NCBI RefSeq assembly: GCF_000373625.1 | Contig: NZ_KB891988.1 | Span: 842,053-906,052, forward strand | Reading direction: 5' to 3' | From: Streptomyces sp. LaPpAH-108 | GTDB lineage: Bacteria; Actinomycetota; Actinomycetes; Streptomycetales; Streptomycetaceae | DNA: 64,000 nucleotides | Part shown: positions 1 to 7,799 of the stretch, in pieces | Numbering within the stretch: position 1 is the stretch's first letter | Layout of the letters: each line of letters opens with the position of its first letter | Made by a program: the position numbers and the translations under genes | Notes under the pieces: model-generated | What the model saw: the letters and a program-made list of their open reading frames with translations, nothing else | Databases searched by the model: none | What the model was told of the DNA's origin: nothing

Positions 1-244
1 CACCTCGGCCACCGTCGCCGCCCTCACCCACACCGGCTGGCCCTACGTCGCGGCCGTCGGCGGGGTGCTGATCCTGCTCGCCGGGGTGCTCGCCCTGCGC
101 TACGGCCGCCTGTGGCCCGCGATGTCGGGGCGCTACGAGCGCGGCACGGAGCGCCCCCGGCGCACGGCACGCCCGGTCGACCCGGAGCGTCCCGAGGAGA
201 TGTGGAAGGCCCTGGACCGGGGCGAGGACCCCACCGGTGGCTGA
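1..244 (+). CDS. Trp biosynthesis-associated membrane protein, C-terminal fragment (TIGR02234-like)
   Basis: The window opens inside this gene; about 80 codons remain, read in the frame that starts at base 2 and stops with TGA at 242-244. The visible part has one strongly hydrophobic segment (WPYVAAVGGVLILLAGVLAL) followed by a basic, Arg/Pro/Glu-rich cytoplasmic-looking tail ending EEMWKALDRGEDPTGG. A membrane segment followed by a polar tail containing an 'MWKALDRGEDPT'-type end fits the actinobacterial membrane protein found next to trp genes, and trpC lies 3.4 kb downstream. The family assignment rests on this tail and on location; the N-terminal part is outside the window, so it is moderate. 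Confidence 0.55.
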   Translation, partial: TSATVAALTHTGWPYVAAVGGVLILLAGVLALRYGRLWPAMSGRYERGTERPRRTARPVDPERPEEMWKALDRGEDPTGG

Positions 245-391
245 GCCCCGCGGGCGGGTGTGGCCAACCAGACTCGACCCCCGCGTCGGTCTCCCGCGCG
301 CGTGCGGGACAATGGGCTTCGGGCGTCCGGCCCGTACCGACCGGCGGCCTTCGGAAACGTACGTCACGTACACAGCAGCTAGGAGCAAGTC

Positions 392-649
392 ATGGCGGGC
401 AGCAGCCACGGTCACACCCCGGCCGCCTGGACCGGTGTCATCATCGCCTTCATCGGTTTCTGCGTCGCGGGCGCCTTCATGGTGATGGCCCAGCCGCTCG
501 GCTTCTGGGCCGGCATGGTGATCGTGGTCCTCGGCGGTGTCGTCGGCATGATCATGCGTTCCATGGGCCTCGGCCAGCCCAAGGAGAGCGCCCAGATCAC
601 CCACCTGACCCCCACCACGACCCGCGAGCCGGTCACCGCCGAGAGCTGA
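392..649 (+). CDS. small HGxxPAAW-type integral membrane protein
   Basis: This 85-residue protein begins MAGSSHGHTPAAWTGVIIAF, carrying the HG-x-x-PAAW motif that names a small actinobacterial membrane family. Two hydrophobic helices follow (about residues 14-35 and 43-62), then a short polar tail. The ATG at 392 is preceded by AGGAGC at 381-386, a good ribosome binding site. The gene normally sits between the trpE side and the trpC side of the Streptomyces tryptophan locus, as here, but no biochemical role is known to me. The 147-base gap upstream holds no other gene. Confidence 0.7.
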   Translation: MAGSSHGHTPAAWTGVIIAFIGFCVAGAFMVMAQPLGFWAGMVIVVLGGVVGMIMRSMGLGQPKESAQITHLTPTTTREPVTAES

Positions 650-765
650 CCGCCCCGGCACACCGCATCCGGCCCCGGAAGCGCACGAGGACGCCCCGCT
701 GGTATTTTCCGCCCGGCGGGGCGCCTCTGTGTCCGGGGGAGGGTGCCGGAGACTCCACGACGGGC

Positions 766-974
766 CTACGCCACCCCGGGCCGTCCCAGCAGCAGCTCAT
801 CCCCGGCACGGAAGCGCTCGGTCCCGCCTCTTCCCAGGTGACGATCACGAACAGGCCGCCCATCGCGCCGATGCCGGTCTTGGCCGCCTTGACCGTGCGC
901 CACTGTCCCTCGTAGCCGACCCGGTCTCCGGGGCCGACGAGGGCAGCCACCTTGGTCGGCGTCGTCACCGGCAC
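766..974 (-). pseudogene. small conserved-looking protein broken by a frameshift
   Basis: Read on the minus strand from GTG 974 (GGAG ribosome site nine bases upstream), the first 48 or so residues look like a real protein and end GAMGGLFVIVTWEE. After that the same frame becomes non-protein-like (GPSASVPGMSCCWDG), while the next frame continues sensibly as GGTERFRAGDELLLGRPGVA and stops at 766. A single-base indel near 825-835 would join the two halves into a protein of about 69 residues. No function is recognised. It opens the accessory module and faces away from it. The alternative is an intact 113-residue protein reading to 633, which I think is less likely because its second half looks random. 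Confidence 0.42.
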
Positions 975-1035
975 TCCGACGCTCCGGCGGGATACGGGAG
1001 CTTGCCCTCACACACCGTCGTATCAGCTCTTCCGC

Positions 1036-1239
1036 TCACTCCTGACCGCCCTTCTGCAATGCGTCGGCCAGCCGTGCGGCCACGTCGGCGCGCACACGGC
1101 CCAGGTCGACGAGCCGCAGGTGCGGGGACGCGTCGTCCACCCCGAGGGAGGGGAGGACGACGCCGACCTCGGCCAGTGCCGTCCTGAGAGACTCCATCGC
1201 CGTGAACGGGTCGATGCTCTGATGTTCCTTGGTCGCCAT
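1036..1239 (-). CDS. 67-residue hypothetical protein of the XRE/DUF6879-like module
   Basis: The protein begins MATKEHQSIDPFTAMESLRT and ends ARLADALQKGGQE. It is a soluble, probably helical polypeptide with alternating acidic and hydrophobic residues and no cysteines or membrane segment. It is transcribed divergently from the DUF6879-like gene at 1412 across a relatively AT-rich gap, which suggests shared regulation. I do not recognise a domain. Small partner proteins are common next to XRE/DUF5753 regulators in Streptomyces, so a regulatory or antitoxin-like partner role is possible but is inference. Confidence 0.55.
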   Translation of the reverse strand: MATKEHQSIDPFTAMESLRTALAEVGVVLPSLGVDDASPHLRLVDLGRVRADVAARLADALQKGGQE

Positions 1240-1411
1240 GAACTGGACGCTAGAACTGGCCGGTTGGGGTTCGGTACGCTGTTTTCTCGATTTTTCTCAC
1301 CGACTGGCTTGCTTAGCTCACTTTTTCGCATGAGGGTGGCCGGAACTCATGGTCCAGCCGCTTCCTCCGGGCCATGCTGGGGCGGTCAGCCTCCGGCGAA
1401 AGGAACTGATC
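1240..1411. promoter_or_regulatory. divergent promoter region of the accessory module
   Basis: This 172-base gap separates two divergent genes. It is noticeably more AT-rich than its surroundings, with T-tracts around 1285-1330 (TTTTCTCGATTTTTCTC), as expected of a promoter or operator in a GC-rich genome. An imperfect dyad, AACTGGCCGGTT, lies at about 1253-1264, next to the 67-residue gene's start. AAGGA at about 1400-1404 is the ribosome site for the gene at 1412. No operator can be assigned with certainty; the XRE regulator at 2096 is the obvious candidate ligand. Confidence 0.4.
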
Positions 1412-2080
1412 ATGGCCCGACGACTGCGCCTCACCGACCCGGACGCCCTCGCCCAGCTCCAGCACATCGGCGAGGACGAGATCCCGGTCGTGATGCCTCG
1501 CAACACGCTGATCGACTTCGGCCCGAAGGACCGGGACACCGAGCCTCGCATCCTCGACCCGGAGACGTTCGCCGGGATGTTCCAGAACTTCCAGCACAGC
1601 GCGTGGCACCTGGAGATGCGCGGCGGGTACGCGGTCGATCGGGCCGAGAACACCTACGCCCAGTTCGTCCGGGGTGAGACGCCGACATGGGACATGAATT
1701 CCCTCTGGGCCCGCACGATCACCGCCAAGACGAGGGACGGTGCCGCCGTCGGCCGGGTGCGCATCGTGGACAACCCGCTGACCGAGGGGCAGCGGTACCT
1801 GCTCGCGCACGCGGAGCACAACGACGCCTTGGGCGAAGATGTGCGCAACATGTGGCGCGAGGACGCCGAGCGCGTCAACCTCCCGAACGAAGACTTCTGG
1901 ATCTTCGACTCCCACATCGTCGTCCTGTGCCTCTTCGATGACGAGGACAACCTGACGGGTGCCGAGCTGATCACGGAACCGGCGCGCGTCAACCAGTACA
2001 ACCGACTGCGGGACGTGGCCCAGCACTACGCCACGCCGTTCAGGAAGTTCGTGGCGGAGCTGGCCGCGAAGGAGGAGTAA
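1412..2080 (+). CDS. DUF6879-like protein
   Basis: This 222-residue soluble protein matches my recollection of DUF6879. It has a segment FAGMFQNFQHSAWHLEMRGGY, then Y-x-x-FVRGE, an ALGEDVRNM stretch, and a conserved EDFWIFDSHIVVLCLFDDE block near residues 160-180. The ATG at 1412 follows AAGGA with good spacing; an upstream in-frame start at 1349 lacks one. Its stop is 15 bases before the XRE regulator, so the two are probably co-transcribed. DUF6879 proteins often pair with XRE/DUF5753 regulators in Streptomyces; their activity is not established. Its position inside the tryptophan locus suggests acquisition as a module. Confidence 0.75.
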   Translation: MARRLRLTDPDALAQLQHIGEDEIPVVMPRNTLIDFGPKDRDTEPRILDPETFAGMFQNFQHSAWHLEMRGGYAVDRAENTYAQFVRGETPTWDMNSLWARTITAKTRDGAAVGRVRIVDNPLTEGQRYLLAHAEHNDALGEDVRNMWREDAERVNLPNEDFWIFDSHIVVLCLFDDEDNLTGAELITEPARVNQYNRLRDVAQHYATPFRKFVAELAAKEE

Positions 2081-2095
2081 AGCAGGTATGCGCTG

Positions 2096-2947
2096 GTGAG
2101 CACCGATTACCAACAGGCACGCGAAGCGCTCGGGGTACGACTCCGGGAGCTTCGCCTGTCCTGCCCTGACGGCCGGCTCACCGGCACCGCCCTGGCCCGC
2201 AAGCTCGGGTGGCCCAACTCGAAGGTGTCGAAGCTGGAGTTGGGCAAGCAGACGGCCACGCCCGAGGACCTTGAGCAGTGGGCCACGGCGTGCGGCCGGC
2301 CCGCGTCGTACGACGAGCTTCGGGCCAGGCTGGCGGGGTTCGAGTCGCACATCCGCTCGTGGCGGCGCCAGCTTGTCGGCGGACACAAGCCCGTGCAGGA
2401 CGCCCACAACGACGCGCAGGCCAATTCGAGGGTGCTGCGGGCTTGGGAGTCCTCATGGATCGTGGGTGTCCTCCAGACCCCCGACTACGCGCGCGCCGTA
2501 CTGACCCGCTCCGCCGAACTGCACCGGTCACCCAGGGACGTCGAAGAAGCCGTTCGGGCCCGGATGAAGCGACAAGAGCTGCTGTACAGCGGGGGCAGGC
2601 GGTACCACATCATCCTCTGGGAACCGGTCCTGCGCTCGCTGGTCTGCTCGCCCTCGGTGCTGGCGGTCCAGCTCGACCGCCTTACCGGGGTCATCGGCAT
2701 GGACACCGTGGAACTCGGCATCGTCCCGCTCGCCGCGTCCCTCAAGGTTCCGCCCGGTCTGGGTTTCTGGATCTACGACGACCGCCAGGTGGCCACCGAG
2801 GCATGGCACGCGGAACTGTGGCTCGATGACGCCGACAGCGTCGCCCTCTACCTGCGGACGTGGAACACCTTGCGCGAGTCGGCCGTGTACGGGGCCGACG
2901 CCCACAACGTCATCAGCGCGGCCCGTCGTGCCCTGAACCTGCGTTGA
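2096..2947 (+). CDS. XRE-family helix-turn-helix regulator with DUF5753-like C-terminal domain
   Basis: The protein has 283 residues. An N-terminal HTH of the XRE type spans about residues 8-75 (GVRLRELRL, then GTALARKLGWPNSKVSKLELGKQ). The C-terminal two thirds resemble DUF5753, with ILWEPVLRSLVCSPSVLAVQLDRL and the typical end YLRTWNTLRESAVYG...ISAARRAL. The GTG at 2096 follows the DUF6879-like gene closely; the ribosome site (AGCAGG) is weak, consistent with translational coupling. Proteins of this architecture regulate adjacent small partners and sometimes development in Streptomyces; the target here is unknown, probably the 1240-1411 gap. Confidence 0.85.
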   Translation: MSTDYQQAREALGVRLRELRLSCPDGRLTGTALARKLGWPNSKVSKLELGKQTATPEDLEQWATACGRPASYDELRARLAGFESHIRSWRRQLVGGHKPVQDAHNDAQANSRVLRAWESSWIVGVLQTPDYARAVLTRSAELHRSPRDVEEAVRARMKRQELLYSGGRRYHIILWEPVLRSLVCSPSVLAVQLDRLTGVIGMDTVELGIVPLAASLKVPPGLGFWIYDDRQVATEAWHAELWLDDADSVALYLRTWNTLRESAVYGADAHNVISAARRALNLR

Positions 2948-3021
2948 CGCCTCGGGCGCATCCCCGAACTCGGCCCAGACACCACCGCGCGCCCGCGCAC
3001 CCCGCGCGGCACAATGCGAGC

Positions 3022-3477
3022 GTGAACGCCGACACCCCGCCCGCACCCGGCCGCCCGCACCCCGCCGTACCGGCACCCGCCCCTCTGTGGCGGCGGCTTG
3101 CCGCGCCTGCCGGGACGCTCGTGGCCGTGGCCGGGGCGTTTGGCTATGTCGGGGCCGTGGATCCCAATCAGCCGGGGCACTATCCGGTCTGTCCGCTGTT
3201 CGCGCTCACCGGGCTGTACTGCCCCGGCTGTGGGGGGCTGCGCAGCGCGCATGCCTTCGTGCATGGGGACCTTTTCGGCGCGCTGCGTGACAACGCGTTC
3301 GGGGTGGTCGCCTATGTCGCCTTCGCCGTGTTGTGGGCCGTCTGGGTCGTGCGGGCGGCGCGTGGGAAGCCGCTGCGGATCGATGTTCCGACCGCCCGGC
3401 TGTGGGTGATCGGGGGCGCTCTGCTGGCGTTCACCGTCGTCCGGAATCTGCCGTTCGGTGGCTGGTTGCATCCTTGA
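3022..3477 (+). CDS. DUF2752 membrane protein
   Basis: This 151-residue protein has the DUF2752 hallmark CPLFALTGLYCPGCGGLRS near residues 55-75, with three closely spaced cysteines, and three hydrophobic segments (about 30-48, 92-112, 128-145). The GTG at 3022 is six bases after a -10-like CACAAT (3010-3015) and has no Shine-Dalgarno sequence, so it is probably translated from a leaderless mRNA. It lies just upstream of trpC. The function of the family is unknown; the cysteine motif suggests metal or redox chemistry at the membrane, which is inference. Confidence 0.8.
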   Translation: MNADTPPAPGRPHPAVPAPAPLWRRLAAPAGTLVAVAGAFGYVGAVDPNQPGHYPVCPLFALTGLYCPGCGGLRSAHAFVHGDLFGALRDNAFGVVAYVAFAVLWAVWVVRAARGKPLRIDVPTARLWVIGGALLAFTVVRNLPFGGWLHP

Positions 3478-3628
3478 TCAACTACGAAGGTCCAGGTAAG
3501 GGGACCGCCGCGCAACCGGATGCGAAGTCAGGCACCTCCTGCGGATACCATCGCAGTGACCACGGGTTTTCGAACCCCGCAGGCTTAACGGCCTGATCTT
3601 CACGACCGTCTGGAAGGGGGCCGCTCGC
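3478..3628 (+). promoter_or_regulatory. trpC upstream region
   Basis: This 151-base gap precedes trpC. A TAnnnT-type -10 candidate (TACCAT) lies at 3546-3551. A small hairpin GGGTT-TTCG-AACCC with a UUCG loop lies at 3564-3577, and GGAAGGGGG at about 3612-3620 is the trpC ribosome site. I see no short Trp-rich leader peptide, so there is no evidence for classical attenuation at this point. Confidence 0.35.
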
Positions 3629-4438
3629 GTGAGTGTGCTCGACGAGATCATCGACGGAGTCCGGGCCGACCTTGCGGAGCGCCAGGCACGCGTCAGCCTC
3701 GACGAGCTCAAGGAGCGTGCCGCCAAGGCTCCCGCCGCCAAGGACGGGGTGGCCGCGCTCAAGGGCGACGGCGTCAAGGTCATCTGCGAGGTCAAGCGCT
3801 CCAGCCCCTCCAAGGGCGCGCTGGCCGCCATCGCGGACCCGGCGGGACTCGCCGCCGACTACGAGGCGGGCGGTGCCTCCGTCATCTCCGTCCTCACCGA
3901 GCAGCGCCGCTTCGGCGGCTCGCTGGCCGACCTGGAGGCCGTCCGCGCCCGCGTGGACATCCCGGTGCTGCGCAAGGACTTCATCGTCACGTCGTACCAG
4001 CTCTGGGAGGCCCGTGCCTACGGCGCCGACCTCGCGCTGCTGATCGTGGCCGCCCTGGAGCAGCCCGCGCTGGAGTCCCTGATCGAGCGCGCCGTCTCCA
4101 TCGGCCTCACCCCGCTGGTCGAGGTCCATGACGAGGACGAGGTGGAGCGCGCGGTGGACGCGGGCGCCAAGGTCATCGGCGTCAACGCCCGCAACCTCAA
4201 GACCCTCGAGGTCGACCGCACCACCTTCGAGCGCGTCGCCCCCGAGATCCCCGACGAGCTGGTCAAGATCGCGGAATCCGGCGTCCGCGGCCCCCACGAC
4301 CTGATCGCCTACGCCAACGCGGGCGCCGACGCCGTCCTGGTCGGCGAGTCCCTGGTGACGGGCCGCGACCCCAAGACGGCGGTGGCCGACCTGGTGGCGG
4401 CGGGCGAGCACCCGGCGCTGCGGCACGGCCGAGGCTGA
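3629..4438 (+). CDS. trpC: indole-3-glycerol phosphate synthase
   Basis: The enzyme closes carboxyphenylamino-deoxyribulose phosphate to indole-3-glycerol phosphate, the fourth step from chorismate to tryptophan. The 269 residues form one TIM barrel. Signature elements are visible: [11 protein letters not shown] near residue 52 (catalytic Glu and Lys), LRKDFI near 113 (general-acid Lys), [16 protein letters not shown], and the phosphate-binding IAESGV and VLVGESLV near 210 and 235. Start GTG 3629 follows GGAAGGGGG. It is the first gene of trpCMBA; trpM begins 20 bases after the stop. It is monofunctional, not fused to trpF. Confidence 0.97.
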   Translation: MSVLDEIIDGVRADLAERQARVSLDELKERAAKAPAAKDGVAALKGDGVKVICEVKRSSPSKGALAAIADPAGLAADYEAGGASVISVLTEQRRFGGSLADLEAVRARVDIPVLRKDFIVTSYQLWEARAYGADLALLIVAALEQPALESLIERAVSIGLTPLVEVHDEDEVERAVDAGAKVIGVNARNLKTLEVDRTTFERVAPEIPDELVKIAESGVRGPHDLIAYANAGADAVLVGESLVTGRDPKTAVADLVAAGEHPALRHGRG

Positions 4439-4445
4439 CCACCGG

Positions 4446-4451
4446 TAGGCT
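4446..4451 (+). promoter_or_regulatory. candidate -10 element for leaderless trpM
   Basis: TAGGCT lies just after the trpC stop, seven bases before the trpM ATG at 4459. In Streptomyces, TAnnnT this close to a start with no ribosome site usually marks leaderless transcription. No clear -35 is visible. It would give trpM, and possibly trpBA, a promoter independent of trpC. Confidence 0.5.
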
Positions 4452-4458
4452 GACCCCG

Positions 4459-4659
4459 ATGAACACGACCCTGACCACCGTGGACCGGCACGCCCGCCTC
4501 GCGCGCGGCTGCCGCCCGAGGGGCTGCCGCGCCCCGGCCCGCAGGGTCCACGGCCGCAGGGTCAGGTACCACATCGGCGCCGAGCCAGGGCAAGTGAATG
4601 GCATGCGATGGCAGCAGCCGCCTTTCAGGGGCGCGGGGAACTGCGCGATCAACCACTGA
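4459..4659 (+). CDS. trpM: TrpM, small basic protein of the tryptophan operon
   Basis: This 66-residue, strongly basic polypeptide (MNTTLTTVDRHARLARGCRP at the start, later VNGMRWQQP) lies between trpC and trpB. A small gene at this position, called trpM in S. coelicolor, has been reported to modulate tryptophan production and development. Its last codons (FRGAGNCAINH) run into a GC-rich element at 4626-4655 that I recall being dispersed in Streptomyces genomes. That raises the possibility that the C-terminus was extended by, or evolved from, that repeat. No enzymatic motif is present; a regulatory or protein-binding role is likely. Start ATG 4459 is supported by the leaderless-type -10. Confidence 0.75.
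   Translation: MNTTLTTVDRHARLARGCRPRGCRAPARRVHGRRVRYHIGAEPGQVNGMRWQQPPFRGAGNCAINH
4626..4655 (+). repeat. GC-rich dispersed element overlapping the trpM 3' end
   Basis: The core AGGGGCGCGGGGAACTGCGC followed by GATCAACC matches a short element that I remember at the 3' ends of many Streptomyces genes. It appears only once in this window, so its repeated nature is memory rather than observation. Confidence 0.35.
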
Positions 4660-4738
4660 CGGCTCGCGGCCAACAGACGAATCCCCGCCCCCACGGCGAA
4701 TAGTGTCTTTTCACACGCACTCACCGTGAGGTACTGGC

Positions 4739-6025
4739 ATGCCCAGCAACTACTTCTTCCCTGACCCGGAGGGTCAAGTCCCCACCGCCGAGGGATACTT
4801 CGGCGCCTTCGGCGGCAAGTTCATCCCGGAAGCCCTCGTGGCCGCCGTGGACGAGGTCGCCGTCGAGTACGAGAAGGCCAAGCAGGACCCGGAATTCGCC
4901 CGCGAACTGAACGACCTCATGGTCAACTACACCGGCCGCCCGAGTTCGCTCACCGAAGTCCCCCGTTTCGCCGCGGAAGCGGGCGGCGCCCGGATCTTCC
5001 TCAAGCGCGAGGACCTGAACCACACCGGCTCGCACAAGATCAACAACGTGCTCGGCCAGGCCCTGCTCACCAAGCGCATGGGCAAGACCCGCGTCATCGC
5101 GGAGACCGGCGCCGGGCAGCACGGCGTCGCCACCGCCACCGCCTGTGCCCTGTTCGGTCTCGACTGCACGATCTACATGGGCGAGATCGACACCGAGCGC
5201 CAGGCCCTCAACGTGGCCCGGATGCGGATGCTCGGCGCCGAGGTCGTGGCCGTGAAGTCCGGCAGCCGCACCCTGAAGGACGCCATCAACGAGGCGTTCC
5301 GTGACTGGGTCGCCAACGTCGACCACACGCACTACCTGTTCGGCACGGTCGCGGGCCCGCACCCCTTCCCGGCGATGGTCCGCGACTTCCACCGCGTCAT
5401 CGGCGTGGAGGCCCGCCGCCAGATCCTGGAGCGCGCCGGACGCCTCCCGGACGTCGCCATCGCCTGCGTGGGCGGCGGCTCCAACGCCATCGGCCTCTTC
5501 CACGCCTTCATCCCCGACGCGGACGTCCGCCTGATCGGCTGCGAACCGGCCGGGCACGGCGTGGAGACCGGCGAGCACGCGGCCACCCTCACCCAGGGCG
5601 AGCCCGGCATCCTGCACGGCTCCCGCTCCTACGTCCTCCAGGACGAGGAGGGCCAGATCACCGAGCCGTACTCGATCTCGGCCGGTCTGGACTACCCGGG
5701 CATCGGCCCCGAGCACGCCTTCCTGAAGGACTCCGGGCGGGGCGAGTACCGCGCGGTCACCGACGACGAGGCCATGCAGGCGCTGCGGCTGCTCTCGCGC
5801 ACCGAGGGCATCATCCCGGCCATCGAGAGCGCCCACGCGCTCGCCGGTGCGCTGGAGGTCGGCAGGGAGCTGGGCCCGGACGGACTGATCATCGTCAACC
5901 TCTCCGGGCGCGGCGACAAGGACATGGACACCGCCGCCCGCTACTTCGGCCTCTACGACACCGACGCCGAGGTGGCCGCCGACCAAGCCGAGGACACCGC
6001 CGAGATCGAGGGGGACGCCAAGTGA
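4739..6025 (+). CDS. trpB: tryptophan synthase beta subunit
   Basis: The beta subunit is the PLP enzyme that joins indole, channelled from TrpA, with L-serine to give tryptophan. It has 428 residues. The N-terminus [16 protein letters not shown] is typical. The PLP lysine is K100 in [22 protein letters not shown] and the phosphate cup GGGSNAIG (about residue 245) are intact. The C-terminus [10 protein letters not shown] is followed by an acidic tail longer than in enterobacteria. ATG 4739 follows GTGAGG. Its last four bases overlap the trpA start (GTGA), indicating coupled translation of the two subunits of the alpha2-beta2 complex. Confidence 0.98.
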   Translation: MPSNYFFPDPEGQVPTAEGYFGAFGGKFIPEALVAAVDEVAVEYEKAKQDPEFARELNDLMVNYTGRPSSLTEVPRFAAEAGGARIFLKREDLNHTGSHKINNVLGQALLTKRMGKTRVIAETGAGQHGVATATACALFGLDCTIYMGEIDTERQALNVARMRMLGAEVVAVKSGSRTLKDAINEAFRDWVANVDHTHYLFGTVAGPHPFPAMVRDFHRVIGVEARRQILERAGRLPDVAIACVGGGSNAIGLFHAFIPDADVRLIGCEPAGHGVETGEHAATLTQGEPGILHGSRSYVLQDEEGQITEPYSISAGLDYPGIGPEHAFLKDSGRGEYRAVTDDEAMQALRLLSRTEGIIPAIESAHALAGALEVGRELGPDGLIIVNLSGRGDKDMDTAARYFGLYDTDAEVAADQAEDTAEIEGDAK

Positions 6026-6840
6026 GCGGGAACGTACAGCTGCTGAGCGACACCCTCGCCGCCGCCAGGGCCGAGGACCGTGCCGCGCTCATCGCCTACC
6101 TCCCGGCCGGGTTCCCGACCGTGGACGGCGGCATCGAGGCGATCAAGGCCGCCTTCGACGGCGGCGCCGACATCGTCGAGGTCGGCCTTCCGCACAGCGA
6201 CCCGGTCCTGGACGGCCCGGTCATCCAGACCGCCGACGACATCGCGCTGCGCGGCGGCGTGAAGATCGCGGACGTGATGCGCACGGTCCGCGAGGCGCAC
6301 GCGGCCACCGGCAAGCCGGTGCTGATCATGACGTACTGGAACCCCATCGACCGCTACGGCGTCGAGCGGTTCACCGCCGAGCTGGCCGAGGCGGGCGGCG
6401 CGGGCTGCATCCTGCCCGACCTGCCGGTCCAGGAGTCCGCGCTGTGGCGCGAGCACGCCGAGAAGCACGGGCTCGCGACCGTCTTCGTGGTCGCCCCCAG
6501 CAGCAAGGACGAGCGGCTGGCCCGGATCACCGCGGCGGGCAGCGGCTTCGTCTACGCGGCCTCGCTGATGGGCGTCACCGGCACCCGTGAGTCGGTCGGC
6601 GCGCAGGCCCAGGACCTGGTCGAGCGCACCCGCGCGACCAACGGCGACCTGCCCGTCTGCGTCGGCCTCGGCGTCTCCAACGCGGCCCAGGCCGCCGAGG
6701 TGGCGGGCTTCGCCGACGGTGTGATCGTCGGCTCGGCCTTCGTCCAGCGGCTGCTGGACGCCCCGGACGAGGCGGCGGGCATCGAGGCGGTCCGCGCGCT
6801 CGCCGCCGACCTGGCGAAGGGCGTGCGCGGCACGGTCTGA
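6022..6840 (+). CDS. trpA: tryptophan synthase alpha subunit
   Basis: TrpA cleaves indole-3-glycerol phosphate to indole and glyceraldehyde-3-phosphate and passes indole to TrpB. It has 272 residues and a TIM-barrel fold. YLPAGFPT near residue 28 and [15 protein letters not shown] near 54-68 carry the family's catalytic Glu and Asp region. YWNPI, ILPDLPV and the phosphate-binding end GVSNA / IVGSAFV are present. The GTG start overlaps the trpB stop by four bases. It is the last gene of the operon, followed by a strong hairpin. Confidence 0.98.
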   Translation: MSGNVQLLSDTLAAARAEDRAALIAYLPAGFPTVDGGIEAIKAAFDGGADIVEVGLPHSDPVLDGPVIQTADDIALRGGVKIADVMRTVREAHAATGKPVLIMTYWNPIDRYGVERFTAELAEAGGAGCILPDLPVQESALWREHAEKHGLATVFVVAPSSKDERLARITAAGSGFVYAASLMGVTGTRESVGAQAQDLVERTRATNGDLPVCVGLGVSNAAQAAEVAGFADGVIVGSAFVQRLLDAPDEAAGIEAVRALAADLAKGVRGTV

Positions 6841-6896
6841 GCCGCCGCCCCGACGGGCACGGCACTCCGTGGTCACTCGAACGGGTGGACCTACGG

Positions 6897-6923
6897 CCGG
6901 GGAGGCGCAATGCGCCTCCCCGG
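6897..6923. terminator. terminator after trpA
   Basis: CCGGGGAGGCGCA and its exact reverse complement flank a single A, giving 13-base arms with a minimal loop. It lies 57 bases after the trpA stop and 15 bases before the next start. There is no long U-tract, as is usual in Streptomyces. Confidence 0.75.
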
Positions 6924-6937
6924 TTCGTTCTGGGGGT

Positions 6938-7714
6938 GTGAGCGAGAAGAACCGTGATGGAAAGCGCACTGCCCGGCAGAAGATGGCGGCGGAGCGCGAG
7001 AAGCAGAAGTCCGCGGAGAAGCGGCGCCGGGCGCTGATCGTGGGCGCGAGCGTGGTCTGTGTCCTCGGCCTCGCCGCGGTGATCGGCGTCATCGCCGCGA
7101 ACGCGGGCAAGGACAAGGGCAGCAAGGACGCGGGCCCGGTCGTGGCCCCCTCCGGCGCCCAGGGCAAGGACAGCCTCGCGATCCCGGTCGGCAAGGACGG
7201 CGCCAAGTCGACGCTCACCGTCTGGGAGGACTTCCGCTGCCCGGCCTGCCAGGCCTTCGAGACGCGGTACCGCCCGGTGCTGCACGAGCTGACGGACGCG
7301 GGCAAGCTCCGCGTCGACTACCACCTGGTCCGCCTGATCGACGGCAACCTGGGCGGCACCGGCTCGCTGCGCGCGGCCAACGCCGCCGCCTGTGCGCAGG
7401 ACGCGGGCAAGTTCCGCGACTATCACGACGTGCTCTACGCGAACCAGCCCCAGGAGTCGGACGACGCCTTCGCGAGCGACGACAAGCTGATCCAGCTCGC
7501 GGGCAAGGTCCCGGGCCTGGACACCTCGTCCTTCCGCTCCTGTGTGAAGGACGGCACGCACAACAGCTGGGTGAACCGCTCGCAGCAGGCGTTCGAGGCG
7601 GGCAAGTTCGGCGGGACGCCCACGGTCCTGTTCGACGGCAAGAACATCTACCAGGACCAGTCCATGACCCCGGAGAAGCTCAAGCAGATGGTGGAGGCCG
7701 CCGACCGAGGGTGA
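6938..7714 (+). CDS. membrane-anchored DsbA-like thiol oxidoreductase (thioredoxin_4 type)
   Basis: This 258-residue protein has a basic cytoplasmic N-terminus (residues 1-33), one transmembrane helix (about 34-55) and an extracytoplasmic thioredoxin-fold domain. The active site is C101-P-A-C104 in WEDFRCPACQAFE, and the cis-Pro segment is GGTPTVLFDGK near 228. This architecture belongs to actinobacterial DsbA-like proteins that form or shuffle disulfides outside the membrane. An additional Cys pair (AAACAQDAG and FRSCVKDG) is typical. The GTG at 6938 is preceded by GGGGGT. It lies between the trpA terminator and lgt, whose substrates are also membrane-surface proteins. Confidence 0.85.
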   Translation: MSEKNRDGKRTARQKMAAEREKQKSAEKRRRALIVGASVVCVLGLAAVIGVIAANAGKDKGSKDAGPVVAPSGAQGKDSLAIPVGKDGAKSTLTVWEDFRCPACQAFETRYRPVLHELTDAGKLRVDYHLVRLIDGNLGGTGSLRAANAAACAQDAGKFRDYHDVLYANQPQESDDAFASDDKLIQLAGKVPGLDTSSFRSCVKDGTHNSWVNRSQQAFEAGKFGGTPTVLFDGKNIYQDQSMTPEKLKQMVEAADRG

Positions 7715-7783
7715 GCCACGTTTCTCACCTGCCCGTTATGGAGCCGTAGCCCGGTCGCCCGGCGTCCGCGCGGCCCGGCACGG

Positions 7784-7789
7784 TAGCGT
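7784..7789 (+). promoter_or_regulatory. candidate -10 element of lgt
   Basis: TAGCGT lies ten bases before the lgt ATG, and no Shine-Dalgarno sequence is present. Transcription would start within about three bases of the start codon. Confidence 0.4.
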
Positions 7790-7799
7790 CGACCCTGCC

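Noticed and set aside
3478..3628. A tryptophan attenuator leader peptide before trpC
   Set aside because: No short open frame with adjacent Trp codons and no paired terminator/antiterminator is visible.
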